Below are positions 23,687-35,217 of a DNA stretch of 64,000 nucleotides, piece by piece. The position numbers and the translations under genes were made by a program. Positions within the stretch are counted from its first letter, which is position 1. Each line of letters starts with the position of its first letter. The stretch covers positions 11,682,001 to 11,746,000 of the forward strand of contig JARFIW010001104.1 in the NCBI GenBank assembly GCA_036346225.1, read 5' to 3'. The DNA is from Platerodrilus igneus. Its lineage: Eukaryota; Arthropoda; Insecta; Coleoptera; Lycidae. The notes beneath the pieces are model-generated. The model was not told where the DNA came from and did no database searches. It saw nothing but the letters and a program-made list of their open reading frames with translations.

Positions 23687-25838
23687 ATGAAAGATGATGT
23701 CTCGTGGAAAAAACTGGTGTCGTTAGCACAGAACTTACCGAAAATTCTGCAAGAAGATGATTTTAATGAAATTTCTTATCTAAAAAATCCCATCGTAAGT
23801 GAAGCCGTTAATCACACTGCTATTATACTGAACGACGAAGATGTTAATGAGCTCTTAATCAGTCTATGCTTGTTCATAATTGACAAATGTGATGAAAATC
23901 TTGAGAATTATTGCTCTAATTTTATGCATACTATCAATAACAGTAATGAATGTTACAGAAATAATGATGTTAATATGGTGATCGTCATAGAATATGAAAC
24001 ACACTCACCGATGATTGAGACAATGAAATATTGAGACTGGATGCAATTTTGAGACTGAAACTAACCATGCTATTAGTATAGGAAGTTTAGACTACTAGTA
24101 ATAATAAACAAGCTCATTTAAAAATAGTAGATTAATCAGAATCGGATGACACAAGTGTAAAACATGAAGGGGAAATTCAAAATTGTGCTGAACTTAACAA
24201 TACCCTCATTTATCCAGAAAGTGGTAAGAATTTAGATCAGGAGTCGATATCGTAAGGAAATTTAACTGATCAATATTCTTCAATTGATAGCAACCAATCT
24301 GATGCTTCACGAGTGAATCTTATGAACACTTTAAAGGAAGAAAACGTGTAAGCAAATCAAGGAATATTGATGAAAACTACGGCATGCCGGAAAATCGTAC
24401 TTAAACTACAAAAAGGAGAGAGTTGAAGGAAAAAGATTGTTGAAAAATTCATGTGTTAAGACAAAATGCAATAACCAATGTAATACATTCACTGCTGAAG
24501 AAAGGCAAAACTTGTTCATGATATATATTGGAATCTAAAAATTGCAGTGATAAAAGATATTTTATAAATGGATGCGTAAATATAGTCCCGATTAAAAGGA
24601 GAAGAATGTTGAAAGAAGTCAAGAAGATCATTAACTTACCAATATTATTTCATGAGAGGCGATGTTCAAGTTCGCGTATGCATGCAATATTTCTTAACAA
24701 CGTTAAATATCACACAAAAAATGGTAAGAAATTCAATACTAGAAAAAATAAAAGACAATGCAAACAAACGAGAAAAACATAAGCCAAAGCACCAAGTAAC
24801 AGAAGAACAATTAAACGAATTTAGTAGCTTTATCGAAAGTTAGCAGCTGTCTCGTCGCACTATTGTCGTTCATCGAGTAAGAAACTGTATCTTCCATCAG
24901 ACGTCAAAAGTATAGCGAATGTATACAACAACTATTAAACAACTTAATAACATACCTCCGGGGATATCGTCATTTAAGAAATTTTTTAAGGCTAAATATA
25001 ACATAGGAATACATATGCTACGTAAAGATAAATGTGCTAAATGTGAAGCATACAAAAATATTGCTGAGGAAGATATATCAGAAAATGATAAACATGAATA
25101 TTTTAAGCATCAAAAGGAGAAAGATGAAGCCAAACTTTTCCACATAGACCAAAATTCATCGCTGGAAAAGCAATTATTAGTCGCATCATTTGGTTTACAG
25201 AAGGTTCTCACCACACCTCATGGTTCTAGTATGATGTTTAGATATTTAGGAAATATGCCGTGTATAATATCACTATTTACTAAAATCGCAAAATCCATTT
25301 TGCTACGTATGGTATGAAAAGGACGGTAATAGAGGTATACACGAAATTTGTACGCACTTGTACAACTATTTACAGAAACTTGATAAAGGTGGAGAGTATC
25401 GTTCTATTCATTTATATTGCGATAATTGCTCCGGGCAAAACAAAAACAAAATTGTTTTGTCAACGCTGCTATTTTTTATAAAAAAGTTCAAAGTCAATTG
25501 CTGAAATGTTGATAACTTACCTTGTAGCGGGACACACTTATATGCCAATTGACAGCGTTCATGGCGTAATAGAGAAATACGTTTCTACCATGAACATTCA
25601 AGCGCTCTCTGAGTGGCAAACATTAATAAGGAACGCTAGAAAACGTCCTAGACTGTATGAGATTATAAAGGTGCATTATGGTGATTATTTAGATTGGAAA
25701 ATCATAACTGCATCAAAAAAATGAGGAAGAAGACATCTGAAATAAAGGTAACGGATATTCGATGTGCAAAAGTATCTAAAACGGATTTAAATTCAATCTA
25801 TGTTACTACTGAATATTCACCAAATGCACCGTTTTTTA
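23687..25838 (+). pseudogene. DUF7869-type protein, N-terminal and central parts (broken)
   Basis: I recognise a family found in many copies in insect genomes with no settled function; from its acidic motifs I infer a DDE/RNase H-like transposase. 23687-24034 (MKDDVSWKKLVSLAQNLPKI) is a likely N-terminus. About 24335 reads KGRKRVSKSRN. 24919-25317 includes MLRKDKCAKCEAYKN, a Cys-pair region, and SLEKQLLVASFGLQKVL. About 25410 reads YCDNCSGQNKNKIVL. 25506-25724 reads YLVAGHTYMPIDSVHGVIEK. Numerous stops and frameshifts show it is dead. The reading is cut at about 25838 by the CR1/jockey-like insertion and resumes at about 29765. Confidence 0.65.
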
Positions 25839-26065
25839 AAATTATTATTATTATAAGCTTTATTGGGTTAAAATTTAAAAAAAACATAAAGTAAACAAAT
25901 AGTATAAACAAACATACAAAACAAATTAAACCTTAATAAAAAGAAAGAAAAATCCAATAGGTGGAGTTCTGTATAAGACAGTTTTTCAACCCTACCCAAA
26001 AAGATAAAATACAAGTATAATAAAATGTATCATACATAATGAATGTAATTATAAATTACTCTGAT

Positions 26066-27784
26066 TTAAAAACAATAGTTCCTTAAGCTTAACTCGAAAA
26101 TTGTAAATTGTATTACTTTATATAAACAGGTGGGGCCATTTGTTAAGAATACTAAATATTCAAAACAACTTTTATATTTCGTTGTAGTATGTTTGCTGAT
26201 ATTGTAAGTGTCTTGTCTTACTTGCCGGTTATGTATAAGAGAACGTTTACATAACAAACTAGATAAGTAAGGTGGAATATGACTACTTAAAATTTTGTAC
26301 AATGTGCAGGAGTATAACAGACAAAAGTGATATTTCAACTTTAAAATATTTGCATCAATGTGGTGTGGTGTAATATGTTCAGTTACATTGTAAGCATAGC
26401 GAAAACAGCAGTTCTAAAGAATTTGTAACTTATTTTTAAAACAAGGTCAGGTGATAGTAGTATACTCCACAACAGTAATCTATGTTACTTAGTACTAAGG
26501 AATTAATGAGGTACCACTTAATAGATTTTGGCAATATGTACTTAAATTGGTATAAAGTTTTAAGTTTAACATAACATAGTGATGATTTTTTAAGTACATG
26601 CGTTTGGAAGTTTAAGTTGCAGTCTAAATAAACACCCAGGTTTTTCACGTACTCTGAGAGCACCAGATTGACCCCATCAACACAAACACTGTTGGTTAGC
26701 ACAGAAAAAGATTTTTGACGCAAAGCACTTGTACCAACACACATCGACAGAGATTTAGATCCATTAAGTAGGAGACCATGGTTGTTTGACCAGGCAGAAA
26801 TTGCTGAAAGATTAAAGTTTAGCAGTTTTACAGTGTGATTTATTTTTAGTGGATCACATGACATATAGCACTGAGTATCGTCAGCATAGAAATGTACTAA
26901 ACAATCTGTAGTCAGTTTAGACACTAGATCAGATGTAAAAAGTGCAAATAGAAGTGGCCTTAAAACACTACCTTGAGGAACACCTTGTCTGAGAACAACT
27001 TCACTTGATATTTGATTATTTACTTGCACAACTTGAGTTCTATTATACAGATAGTTTGAGAACCATCTTATGACCGTATGGTCACATCCATAAAAATGTA
27101 GCATTGCAATTAATAGCTCATGATGAATAGTATCAAAGGCCTTACTGAAGTCAAGTAAAACTAATAATGATATTTGTGAATTGTCTATAGCACTGTTAGA
27201 TCATTTACTATCTTCATAAGAGCAGTTGAAGTACTGTAGCCTGTTCTAAATCCTGACTGGGTAACAGGTAGCAAATTATGAGTATTAATATGCGATAGTA
27301 TCTGTTTGTATACAATTTTTTAAAAAAGTTTGAAAAGTGTAGGCAAAATACTGATAGGTCGTAATTGTGTCATCGATGTGGCCTTATTCGTTTTAGCTAA
27401 AGGATTTACAATGGCGTTTTTCCATATCAACGGTACTTCGCCGTATCTTAGGGAATAATTTATTATGTGTAGCAATGCAGTTTTACAGAACGGATAAGCA
27501 ATCTGAAGCATCTTTAAGTTAATATCGTCTGCTCCAACTGCATTAGATTTTAATTGATACAGAGTGGTCTGTAACTCTTCATTAGTAATTTCAGCAAATT
27601 CAAAATTATTATGGACATTTTTATGAACATTGTCTCTAAAAAAGGAAATTAGTTCATTGTTGACATTAGACCTCGGCACCATTGTAGAAAAGAAGTTATT
27701 TATAAGTTCAGCATTCATAATGGCTGGATCAATCTCATTGACATTCCTTGTGTGGATATTCCAGGTTTCAAACTTCGACCACAT
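26066..27784 (-). pseudogene. Non-LTR ORF2 reverse transcriptase and C-terminal tail
   Basis: 27784-27320 has the RT start (SNAVGADDINLKMLQIAYP, NPLAKTNKATSMTQLRPISI). A frame break near 27300-27110 contains LLVLLDFSKAFDTI-like coding. 27104-26436 has GVPQGSVLRPLLFALFTSDL and the catalytic block VHFYADDTQCYM. 26338-26066 holds the conserved tail (SSHIPPYLSSLL). There is no RNase H. Confidence 0.8.
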
Positions 27785-28079
27785 CTTTTTAGGGTTATTT
27801 TTAAATTAATGTATCTGCTGCTGAATATAACAACATTTTTCTTGCTTTATTGCAAATGTCAAATAATTTTTCAGATTTCGATAGTATTGTTTATCAGAGT
27901 CTAATTTAGTTAGCTTAAATTTCTTAAAAGCTTTATCTTTAAGAGTAATAATTTGCTTAATAGTTTCAGTAATGTATGGCTTTGGGGGCTTCTTAATAAT
28001 GATAGTCTTATAAGGAGCATGCATATCAAACAGCATAACTAAAGCTGAATTAAAAAAATTCACTTTATCATCTAATCAA

Positions 28080-28900
28080 TGAAGATTGTCCATATTATCC
28101 CAGGGTATTTTGCATGTATCACTAGCAAATACGTCTGTGTTAAGGAGTTGAAAATCACGGAATGTAATTAACTTGGGTCGTGGTTTTATAATTTCACAAT
28201 TAAAGTAGCAGTACACAAGACAATGATCTGACAAATTTTCAGTATCAAGAGTTCCGTATTCAAGTAGCTTCAGGTTGTTACTAACACATATTACATCGAT
28301 TAAGGTGGATGAGGAGTCCGTTATCCGAGTTGGTTCACTACTAATTTGGCGTAGATTGAAGGATTGCAAAATAGTATTGAAGTAAGTACGTTTATGATCA
28401 GCTGCCAATAAGTTCACATTAGCATCTCCAGTTAGTATAACTTGATCCACTGTAGCAGCTAGATTTGCTAATACAGTTTCCAGATTATCTAAGGTGGTTA
28501 TAGGTACATTTGGAGGTCTATAGATAACACCAATAGCGATTTTAAGTTTATCAATAGTCACACATCCAAAGTTGTTCCAGTTGTGTGTTTAAAAGATAAT
28601 CAGTAGCGAGAGTGCAAAATCTCAGGTTTTGTTTAACATAGAAAGCTACTCCTCCACCACGGTTTGTACGATCAGCACGCAAGATTTCCCAACCAGGTAT
28701 ACTAACATTGAGGGAATGTCGGGGGTTAACCATGTTTCTGACAAAGCAATAATAGAAAAATTGAGATTATCGATGTAGTCAATAAATGAGCTAAAGTTAG
28801 ATAGTAAAGAGCGAATAATGATATGGCACACTGACAATTTGTGATCACGAATTATGGTTCTACGTCCAGGAGTTATTTTGATAAAAAAATATTCTGCATT
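28080..28900 (-). pseudogene. Non-LTR ORF2 endonuclease domain
   Basis: APE-type endonuclease spread over three frames: CHIIIRSLLSNFSSFIDYID and ALSETWLTPDIPS, then RTNRGGGVAFYVKQNLR, then GVIYRPPNVP, ILTGDANVNLLA and LIDVICVSNN, with the final LSDHCLVYC. These are the usual N-to-C landmarks of the domain that nicks target DNA. Two frameshifts are needed. Confidence 0.8.
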
Positions 28901-29305
28901 AGAGGAGTAATCAATTGTACTTCTTTTTTGCTCTACCTTTTTTTTGTAAACGGGACAATCTCTATCCCAAGCTGCATGCTCAATATCAATGTCTAGTTTT
29001 TGATTCTTTACCATGTCAATGCAGTTAACACATCTATATTTAGTTACTTGACATTCAGTGTATTTGTGATTGCCAGCACATTTAGGACAGCTCAGACATT
29101 GGGTATCCTTGAGGGAATGTTCAGCATTTCTTGCATCATTACAACCTCAACAGTAAAATTTTAGTACACGCTTTTTGAGTTGCATGCACCTAATTTCAGA
29201 TGAGGATACCCCAGAACAATCATTGCATATCCATTTATTACAGCCATCACATTGAAGGCCAGACTTTTGGTCATCAGATTCAGTGCATATTATACAATTG
29301 CTCAT
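28900..29305 (-). pseudogene. Non-LTR ORF1 with PHD-like finger and zinc knuckles
   Basis: ATG at 29305-29303. The protein starts MSNCIICTESDDQKSGLQCD, with Cys pairs CIIC, CDGC, CNDC and YCxGC making a PHD-type finger. One in-frame TGA at about 29149 lies between two of the Cys residues. It continues CLSCPKCAGNHKYTEC, YRCVNC and EHAAWDRDCPVYKKK, gag-like knuckles as in jockey elements. The endonuclease begins less than 80 codons later without a clear second start, so either ORF1 is internally deleted or the two reading frames are fused. Confidence 0.6.
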
Positions 29306-29764
29306 GTTAGTATTGCATAATCAAATTAAATTACTCCTTAATCAATTAGTAGTATTAAGCAACTAAAGTTTCAATTATACCAAAGTCCAGTCCTGCATTA
29401 ACATATAATGGTGTTGTTATTCCAAGAAATGTGAAAGCAGATAACAAATGACAACAAACCACTTATCACTTTAAAAGTACATTAATTGATAGATAACAAT
29501 TATTATTCTTCAATATTATTCACTTGTAGTACAGCAAAATGCCTATTTATCATCCCTATTTTAGTTTTATGGTTGCAAGATTTATTATGGTCAAAAGATT
29601 CTGCAATTAGCTATTTGCTGTTATCAAACTTAATTAATTACCATTAAATTTACATCAAATTTTTAGTAAAACTTGGAGCTGAATAAAACACATCTATACA
29701 CTTGAACTACACTATGAACTAGAATTGAACTAAAATTGATTGGTCTCTAAAAAGAAATCAGTCA

Positions 29765-29945
29765 CCCGCTCGGGTTTATGCATCGGAATTGCCCATTAAC
29801 AAAAGTAAATTAAATGATCTGAAAAAATTGTGTGAAAAATTAGTTATTAAAAAAAAAAGCAATATCACGCAGAGTATTTTTCTCTTATTTGTGGTGGAAA
29901 TGAAGTACCAAATGTGTTACCTGAAACGGACGTTGAGAATAGTTA
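29765..29945 (+). pseudogene. DUF7869-type protein, C-terminal part, displaced by insertion
   Basis: Reads SELPINKSKLNDLKKLCEKL, then after a one-base slip in an A run QYHAEYFSLICGGNEVPNVL and a stop at about 29945. In this family the C-terminus has a short IxxxKxxDLxxLC pattern followed by a YHxxY segment. It completes the frame interrupted at 25838. Confidence 0.55.
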
Positions 29946-30506
29946 AGAGGTGTTTAGACTATTAGTTTAAGTTTGTATTATTACTTATGTAGTTTTTTGT
30001 TTTTAACAAATTGTAGCATTCCAAAAAGGACAGGATACACAAAAAAACGAATTTATTTTTATTTTCCTATTAAAAGTTTTAATGTAGTGTTTAGTTTCAC
30101 TTAATAAAGTATTCAACTCTATTTAATTTACTATGCCGATATTGTATAAGTAGTTAGAATAAATAAAGCTAAATAAACATTACCTCCAATTTTATTTATT
30201 GATAATCAAAAAATAGGATTACCTGTTCTTGATTTCATACAAACTTTTTGTGATAAATTTAAATGTAACCACCATTTTGCAATTAATTTTATAAATATGA
30301 AAGGCGTATTTGATTAATAACCGCCAATTTTATTAACTTTTTTTTTTATTTGTTGAGGTTTAAGTGCCATCGTAGAAGACTTATATGCCAATAATTTTAA
30401 TTCTTGCAAAATAAATAGGCATAAACGACAAAACTATCAATAAAAACTCAATTATGAAAGACTATTGATCTTTTTTGTTGAGAGATACGTTTTTTAAACA
30501 ATATTA

Positions 30507-31816
30507 CAGTATTGCCCGAAATAAACAGTACTGAAATTGTAATTGTTTTGTATATTTAAAAATACATATTATTGACACTTTATTATATGTTCTAAATGTG
30601 CACCTCCTCGTTCGAGACAGACTTCATAACGATGTTCTAAGTTTCTGGTCATGTTATTGAATAAGGGTTGTCTCAGGGCTGCGAAGAAGACTCTAACGGC
30701 ATCCTTTAATTCATCGATGGTTTGTGGTGCCCGTTTGAAAACGGCATTTTTAGCCATGCCCCAAATGTATGCGTCTGGAGGTGTGAGGTCTGGAGAATGT
30801 GAAGGATAAGGGAAGTCAGTAAATCGTGATATGAATTTGCTTGGAAAATGTTCTTGAAGAAATTGACGAATTGCGGCAGCAGTATGGCAAGTTGCCCCGT
30901 CCTGCTGAAAAATTGGGTTCGAAATGCCAAGATACGTGCACGACAGAATTGACGTAGATCAGGGATAAATCGTGTTAAAATTTGTCTGTACCTCGGTTGA
31001 TTAAGTGTGACTTGCCTACCATTCTCTTCGATAAAGTACGGACCAATGATTCCGTGTCCGGAAACAGCACACCAGACACTCACTTTTTCACTATGTAAAG
31101 GAACCTCTTGAACCTCATCGGGTCTGGCAAAGCCCAGAAATCGATTTGTGCGACGATTCACATAGCCTGACAAGTGAAAATGTGCTTCGTCTGAAAACCA
31201 AACATTTTTCAAAAATTCAGGATTTTCATACTGTAACGCGAGAATTCTGGCGCAATATTCCACTCTACTGCGATAATCCCGAGGATGTAGTTGTTGATGT
31301 ACCTGAATCACATACGAAAATGTACCCAGCTCCTTCAGGATTCTTTGAAAGGAAGTTCTTTTAAATCAAGTTGTAACGCTGTCCTTGCCTGGCTGACTTT
31401 CGGATTTTCTAAGATTTGCTCAAAACACGTTCATGGTTATTGTTGTTGTTAACTGTCCTGGGACGCCCGAGTTTCCTTTTCGTTGGCACAATACACTACC
31501 TGTATTTCTAAACTTTTCAATAACCTTCAAAATTACAGCATTACTTGGAGAACGTTTATTAAACCTTTGTGTGAATTGATCAGACACGTATAGCAAACTT
31601 GCACCATTATGTCGGCCGATTCCGTATGAACGAAAATAATGCTCTACCAGAAACACTTTCTCCTCTGTACTTAACACCATTTTTAACAATTAGGCCCTAC
31701 TAATTACTTGTTTGAGGTTTACTTGACAGGTCTATACTAGCTAACTTGAGTGTGACAGCGCACGCATAAAAACACCGCCAACTTAGTTTCAGTACTGTTT
31801 ATTTCGGGCAATACTG
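30507..31816 (-). mobile_element. Mariner-type transposon with perfect 30-bp TIRs
   Basis: 1310 bp. The ends are a perfect 30-bp inverted repeat, starting CAGTATTGCCCGAAATAAAC, flanked by TA on both sides (30505-30506 and 31817-31818), the classic Tc1/mariner target. Minus-strand coding: 31689-31420 is a helix-turn-helix start (DUF4817-like: LSTEEKVFLVEHYFRSYGIG). 31311-30706 has the first catalytic Asp in NVWFSDEAHFHLSGYVNRR. 30757-30569 is the C-terminal end (MAKNAVFKRAPQTIDELKDA). At least three frameshifts, one through the second Asp region, inactivate it. Confidence 0.9.
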
Positions 31817-31900
31817 TAAATATAAAAATAACCTAACTAGATTATGCAAAACTAATGTTTGTAGTTAGTTATTTGCACGTTCTGTAAAATTTTCCAAATA

Positions 31901-31937
31901 CCGCTTACGCCCTTCTGTTGTGATGTCGTCAACATAA
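31901..31937 (-). repeat. Right terminal inverted repeat of the composite DNA transposon
   Basis: Inverted partner of 12528-12564. It reads CTTACGCCCTTCTGTTG on the + strand, followed by TGATGTCGTC. Confidence 0.6.
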
Positions 31938-32973
31938 TCAAGTTTTATAAAGTTTGTATTATTGAAATTGTTTACTATTACACCGCGATTTAAAAATTTG
32001 CCTTACAAGTGACTTTAGTTGCCGTACTGAATTGATTGTTAACAATGTAAGTTGAATATACCTACGCCATTTTTGCAAGGTGCTCTGAATATTAGATTTG
32101 GCATAACAGTCGTATAAGTTATAATCCTACACCTTTGATGGATATCCATAAACTTTAACCACGGTGAAAATATTTATAGTGTTTGCTGGTGCATGAATTT
32201 TCATTGCTAAACAGATATTTGGTCTGGATTGATAAAAAATAAGCATATGGTCACTTAGCAAATTGATTTTGCCATAATTTTGAATGAAACTGATTGTCAC
32301 GTTAATTAGTAAACACAAATTAAGCTTCTTTTGGGTAAATTTAGTTGATGCTGGACAGATGTTTTTGGGATTTCCGGTTTTGTTAACTGAAGCGTGCACT
32401 ATCACACATTGTTTATTGAATGAGTGATTATACTGAAGAATTCAACATTTAATTTGGATGGATGAATGTCTCAGTTATGAACGTTGCGGAATTTCATTGT
32501 TATTTGGCCTTATTCGTGCATGCACTTTAATTTACAAGAAATTCGTATTTTTGTATCTTTTATAAATATTAACTTGAGGTAGTAAGTTATGCAAAAACTT
32601 AATTTTGCAGTTTTGTAGTAGTCTGTTGATTTTGTTTATGCAATTGAAAACAATATTAAATTTATAGCTAAGATCATGCAGTACAGAATTTAGTTAGAAC
32701 GTCAAAGCAATATTTTTGTTAAAGGTTTTATATTGGAGAAGAATAATTCATTGACTTATGTGTACACAAAGAGCAGGTTACGATATAGGATGTTTAATAA
32801 TCAACATAGCCTATAAGGACAAAGGTAAGAGTATATTATAAAGGCTCTGCAAGATTTTGCCTTGAGCAGGTTAATATTATTGTGTGGTGCAAAGGAATAT
32901 TGATTCAATGTATGAATAGGGATTGATAACGGTATTTTGTGCTTACAGAAACTGGTCAAATTAGGGAGAATAT
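31938..32973. other. Intergenic sequence, nothing recognised
   Basis: A+T-rich, with only short ORFs that match no family I know. Confidence 0.4.
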
Positions 32974-33430
32974 AGCGGTGTAACAAAATAAGTGTAAAAC
33001 ATTTCAGGGGGTGATTTCTCATCGTAAAAGAAATAGGGTCCTTCATATAAAGAAACTTCATTGGAGCATCCCTTGTTAAGATACAGCCCCTTAAAGGGGG
33101 TACATAAAATTTGTTATTAGTTTTTTTACAAACACTAAAAAAGTTACAAAATTGAAATTAAGGTGACATTTTTACTATCAAAAATACACTTACTCAGTAA
33201 TTTATTTGGTTTACCCCATGGTTGTAAGGGGTGGAAAACGCAACCCCTAAAATTTATTTCCAATGTAACTTTTTGTCTTATTATTTGTTTGGCATTTAAA
33301 AATTTATTTCCAATAGCTTATTTCATTCTAAAAAAAATGTCTCTTGAATTTTTTTGCACAAAATTAACCAGTTCACAGAAAAAAAATAATTTTACACACA
33401 ACTACAGAGATACATTGTCATAAATGCGAA
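32974..33430 (+). repeat. Left long terminal inverted repeat of mariner-type element
   Basis: Matches the reverse complement of about 34755-35217 over its whole length with small indels. Shared words include GGAGCATCCCTTGTTAAGAT and ACTCAGTAATTTATTTGGTT. Confidence 0.85.
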
Positions 33431-34754
33431 CTGGATTATTATTGTTATTTTGTAGTTACTACTTGCATCAAAGTATGATTAAAGATGAATAAACAAAACT
33501 AATTTATTAATAACAAAACATACAACATGTAGAAATTATAGTAAATATTCAATATGTGCACCTTCAGTCACTACACATGCATCTAGATGTAGGTGCATTG
33601 AGCCACGTATTTGCTCAAATATTTCTGGAGTCTCTCTAATTACCCTGCACGCATCGATGATGCGGTTTCTTAAGTCCTCTACATTGCAAACAGGAGTATG
33701 ATAAACTAAACTCTGTAAATGGCCCCAAGTAGAGAAACCGAGAGGATTCAAATCCGAGCCAATTCTGTGGTCCTCCTCGAACTATCCAATGATTTGGATA
33801 ATTTTGAGTTAAATGCTGACGTGCTGCTTGACTAAAATGGGCGGGAGCCCCATCATGCATAAAAAACATAACCCTTCTGATACCACAAGGAACTTCCTCC
33901 AGCAGTACTGGATGCACTTCTCTTAAAAATTTAGTGTATGTCTCACCATTTAATCGTGGAGGTAGAAAATGAGGGCCAATTAAATAATCCCCAAAACTCC
34001 GACCCACACGTTGAGACAAAAATGTTCTTGATGGTTAGCTTGGACAATAGCGTGAGGGTTTTCATCTGCCCATCTGTGGTTATTATGAAAATTAATAATC
34101 TTGTCTTGAGAAAAAGTACATTCGTCTGTGAATTCGATCGTCTTCAGAAAGTCAGGATTTCTTTTAATCATTTCCAGTATCCAATTGGAAAATTCAAGAC
34201 GGTTTGGAAAATCTCGCGGTAACAGTGCCTGTACTCGTTGTAGATGGAAGCGGTATAAGAGTTGTTCCTTTAAAATTCGAAATATTGTCATATGAGCAAC
34301 ATTTAACTCAAAAGCAATCTTTCTAGTAATGACAGTGGGTTGTTCTTCAAACAAATTAAGTACTGCTTCTTCAAGCTGTGGTGTTCTAACTTCTCGATGG
34401 CGACCACAATACTGCTTTCTTTTTTCGAATGAACCATATTCTCATAATCGTTGATGAAGTTGGGCAAATATTCTATGCGAAGGAAGCTGCCGTTGAGGAT
34501 ACATTTCAGCATACCTTCTGCAAGCTTCTAACCCATTACCCTGCGACAGACCATAAACGTAATACATATCAGTCATTTCCGCATTTGTGTATGCCATTTT
34601 AGTAACAAGTGAATTATTAAAGTAACAAATTAAGAACAGAACAATGACACACAATTATTAATTCAATTTCAAAAATTTACAAACTGACAGCGTCATAACA
34701 ATTTAATTGTCACTATCACTAATAGCGGCCTACTAGATAAATTAGTTTCGCATT

Positions 34755-35217
34755 TTCGTCTTATAAGGATGTATCTCTGTAGTTGTTTGTAAAATAATTT
34801 TTTTCTGCGACCTGGTTAATTTTGGGCAAAAAATTCAAGAGAAATTTTTTGTTTAGAATGAAATAAGCTATGGGAAATAAATTTTTAAATGGCAAACAAA
34901 TAATAAGACAAAAAGTTACATTGGAAATAAATTTTAGGGGTTGCATTTTCCACTTCTTACAACCATGGGGCAAACCAAATAAATTACTGAGTAAGTTTAT
35001 TTCTGATAGTAAAAAATGTCACCTTAATTTCAATCTTGTAACTTTTTTAGTGTTTGTAAAAAAAAATGAAAAACAAATTTATGTACCTCCTTTAAGAGGC
35101 TGTATCTTAACAAGGGATGCTCCAATGAAGTTTCTTTATATGAAAGACCCTATTTCTTTTACGAGGAGGAATCACTCCCTGAACTGTGTTATTTACACTT
35201 ATTTTGTTACACCCGGT
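34755..35217 (-). repeat. Right long terminal inverted repeat of mariner-type element
   Basis: Inverted partner of 32974-33430, ending TTTTGTTACACCCGGTATA. Confidence 0.85.

Larger units (their letters stand above)
25840..29748 (-). mobile_element. CR1/jockey-like non-LTR retrotransposon, nearly full length
   Basis: Read on the minus strand: 5' UTR 29748-29306, ORF1 29305-about 28900, endonuclease about 28870-28080, linker 28063-27806, RT 27784-26436 and C-terminal tail 26338-26066, ending in an ATAATAATAAT-type tail at about 25850-25840. It interrupts the DUF7869-type frame at a TTTTTTAAAA site. A short TAAAA shared by both junctions (about 25837 and 29749) is a possible target-site duplication. 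Stops and shifts show it is inactive. Confidence 0.8.
12528..31937 (+). mobile_element. Putative DNA transposon (DUF7869-type) carrying four nested insertions
   Basis: The ends are an imperfect 37-bp inverted repeat: 12528-12564 against the reverse complement of 31901-31937, 29 of 37 identical by eye and all eight differences transitions. The core is GACAGAAGGGCGTAAG or its AACAGAAG variant. Both flanks contain more scattered copies of a GGCGTAAGYGMCAA-like word. Between them lies the broken DUF7869-type frame (23687-25838 and about 29765-29945). Removing the non-LTR element (about 12.6-16.64 kb), BEL (16726-23328), CR1/jockey-like element (25.84-29.75 kb) and mariner-type element (30507-31816) leaves about 3.5-4 kb, a plausible transposon size. 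That this is one element is an inference; I found no convincing target-site duplication. Confidence 0.5.
32974..35217 (-). mobile_element. Mariner-type transposon with long (about 460 bp) TIRs
   Basis: The left arm (about 32974-33430) and right arm (about 34755-35217) are inverted copies, roughly 90% alike by eye, ending GGTGTAACAAAATAAGTGTA, with TATA at each edge. Between them a minus-strand transposase is broken into pieces: 34654-34442 (MAYTNAEMTDMYYVYGLSQG), 34354-33980 (helix-turn-helix, then EFTDECTFSQDKIINFHNNH with catalytic Asp 1), 34019-33636 (MHDGAPAHFSQAARQHL with Asp 2) and 33751-33536 (PLGFSTWGHLQSLVYHTPV near the third position). ORFs found within the arms on either strand are by-products of the repeat. 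Confidence 0.85.
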
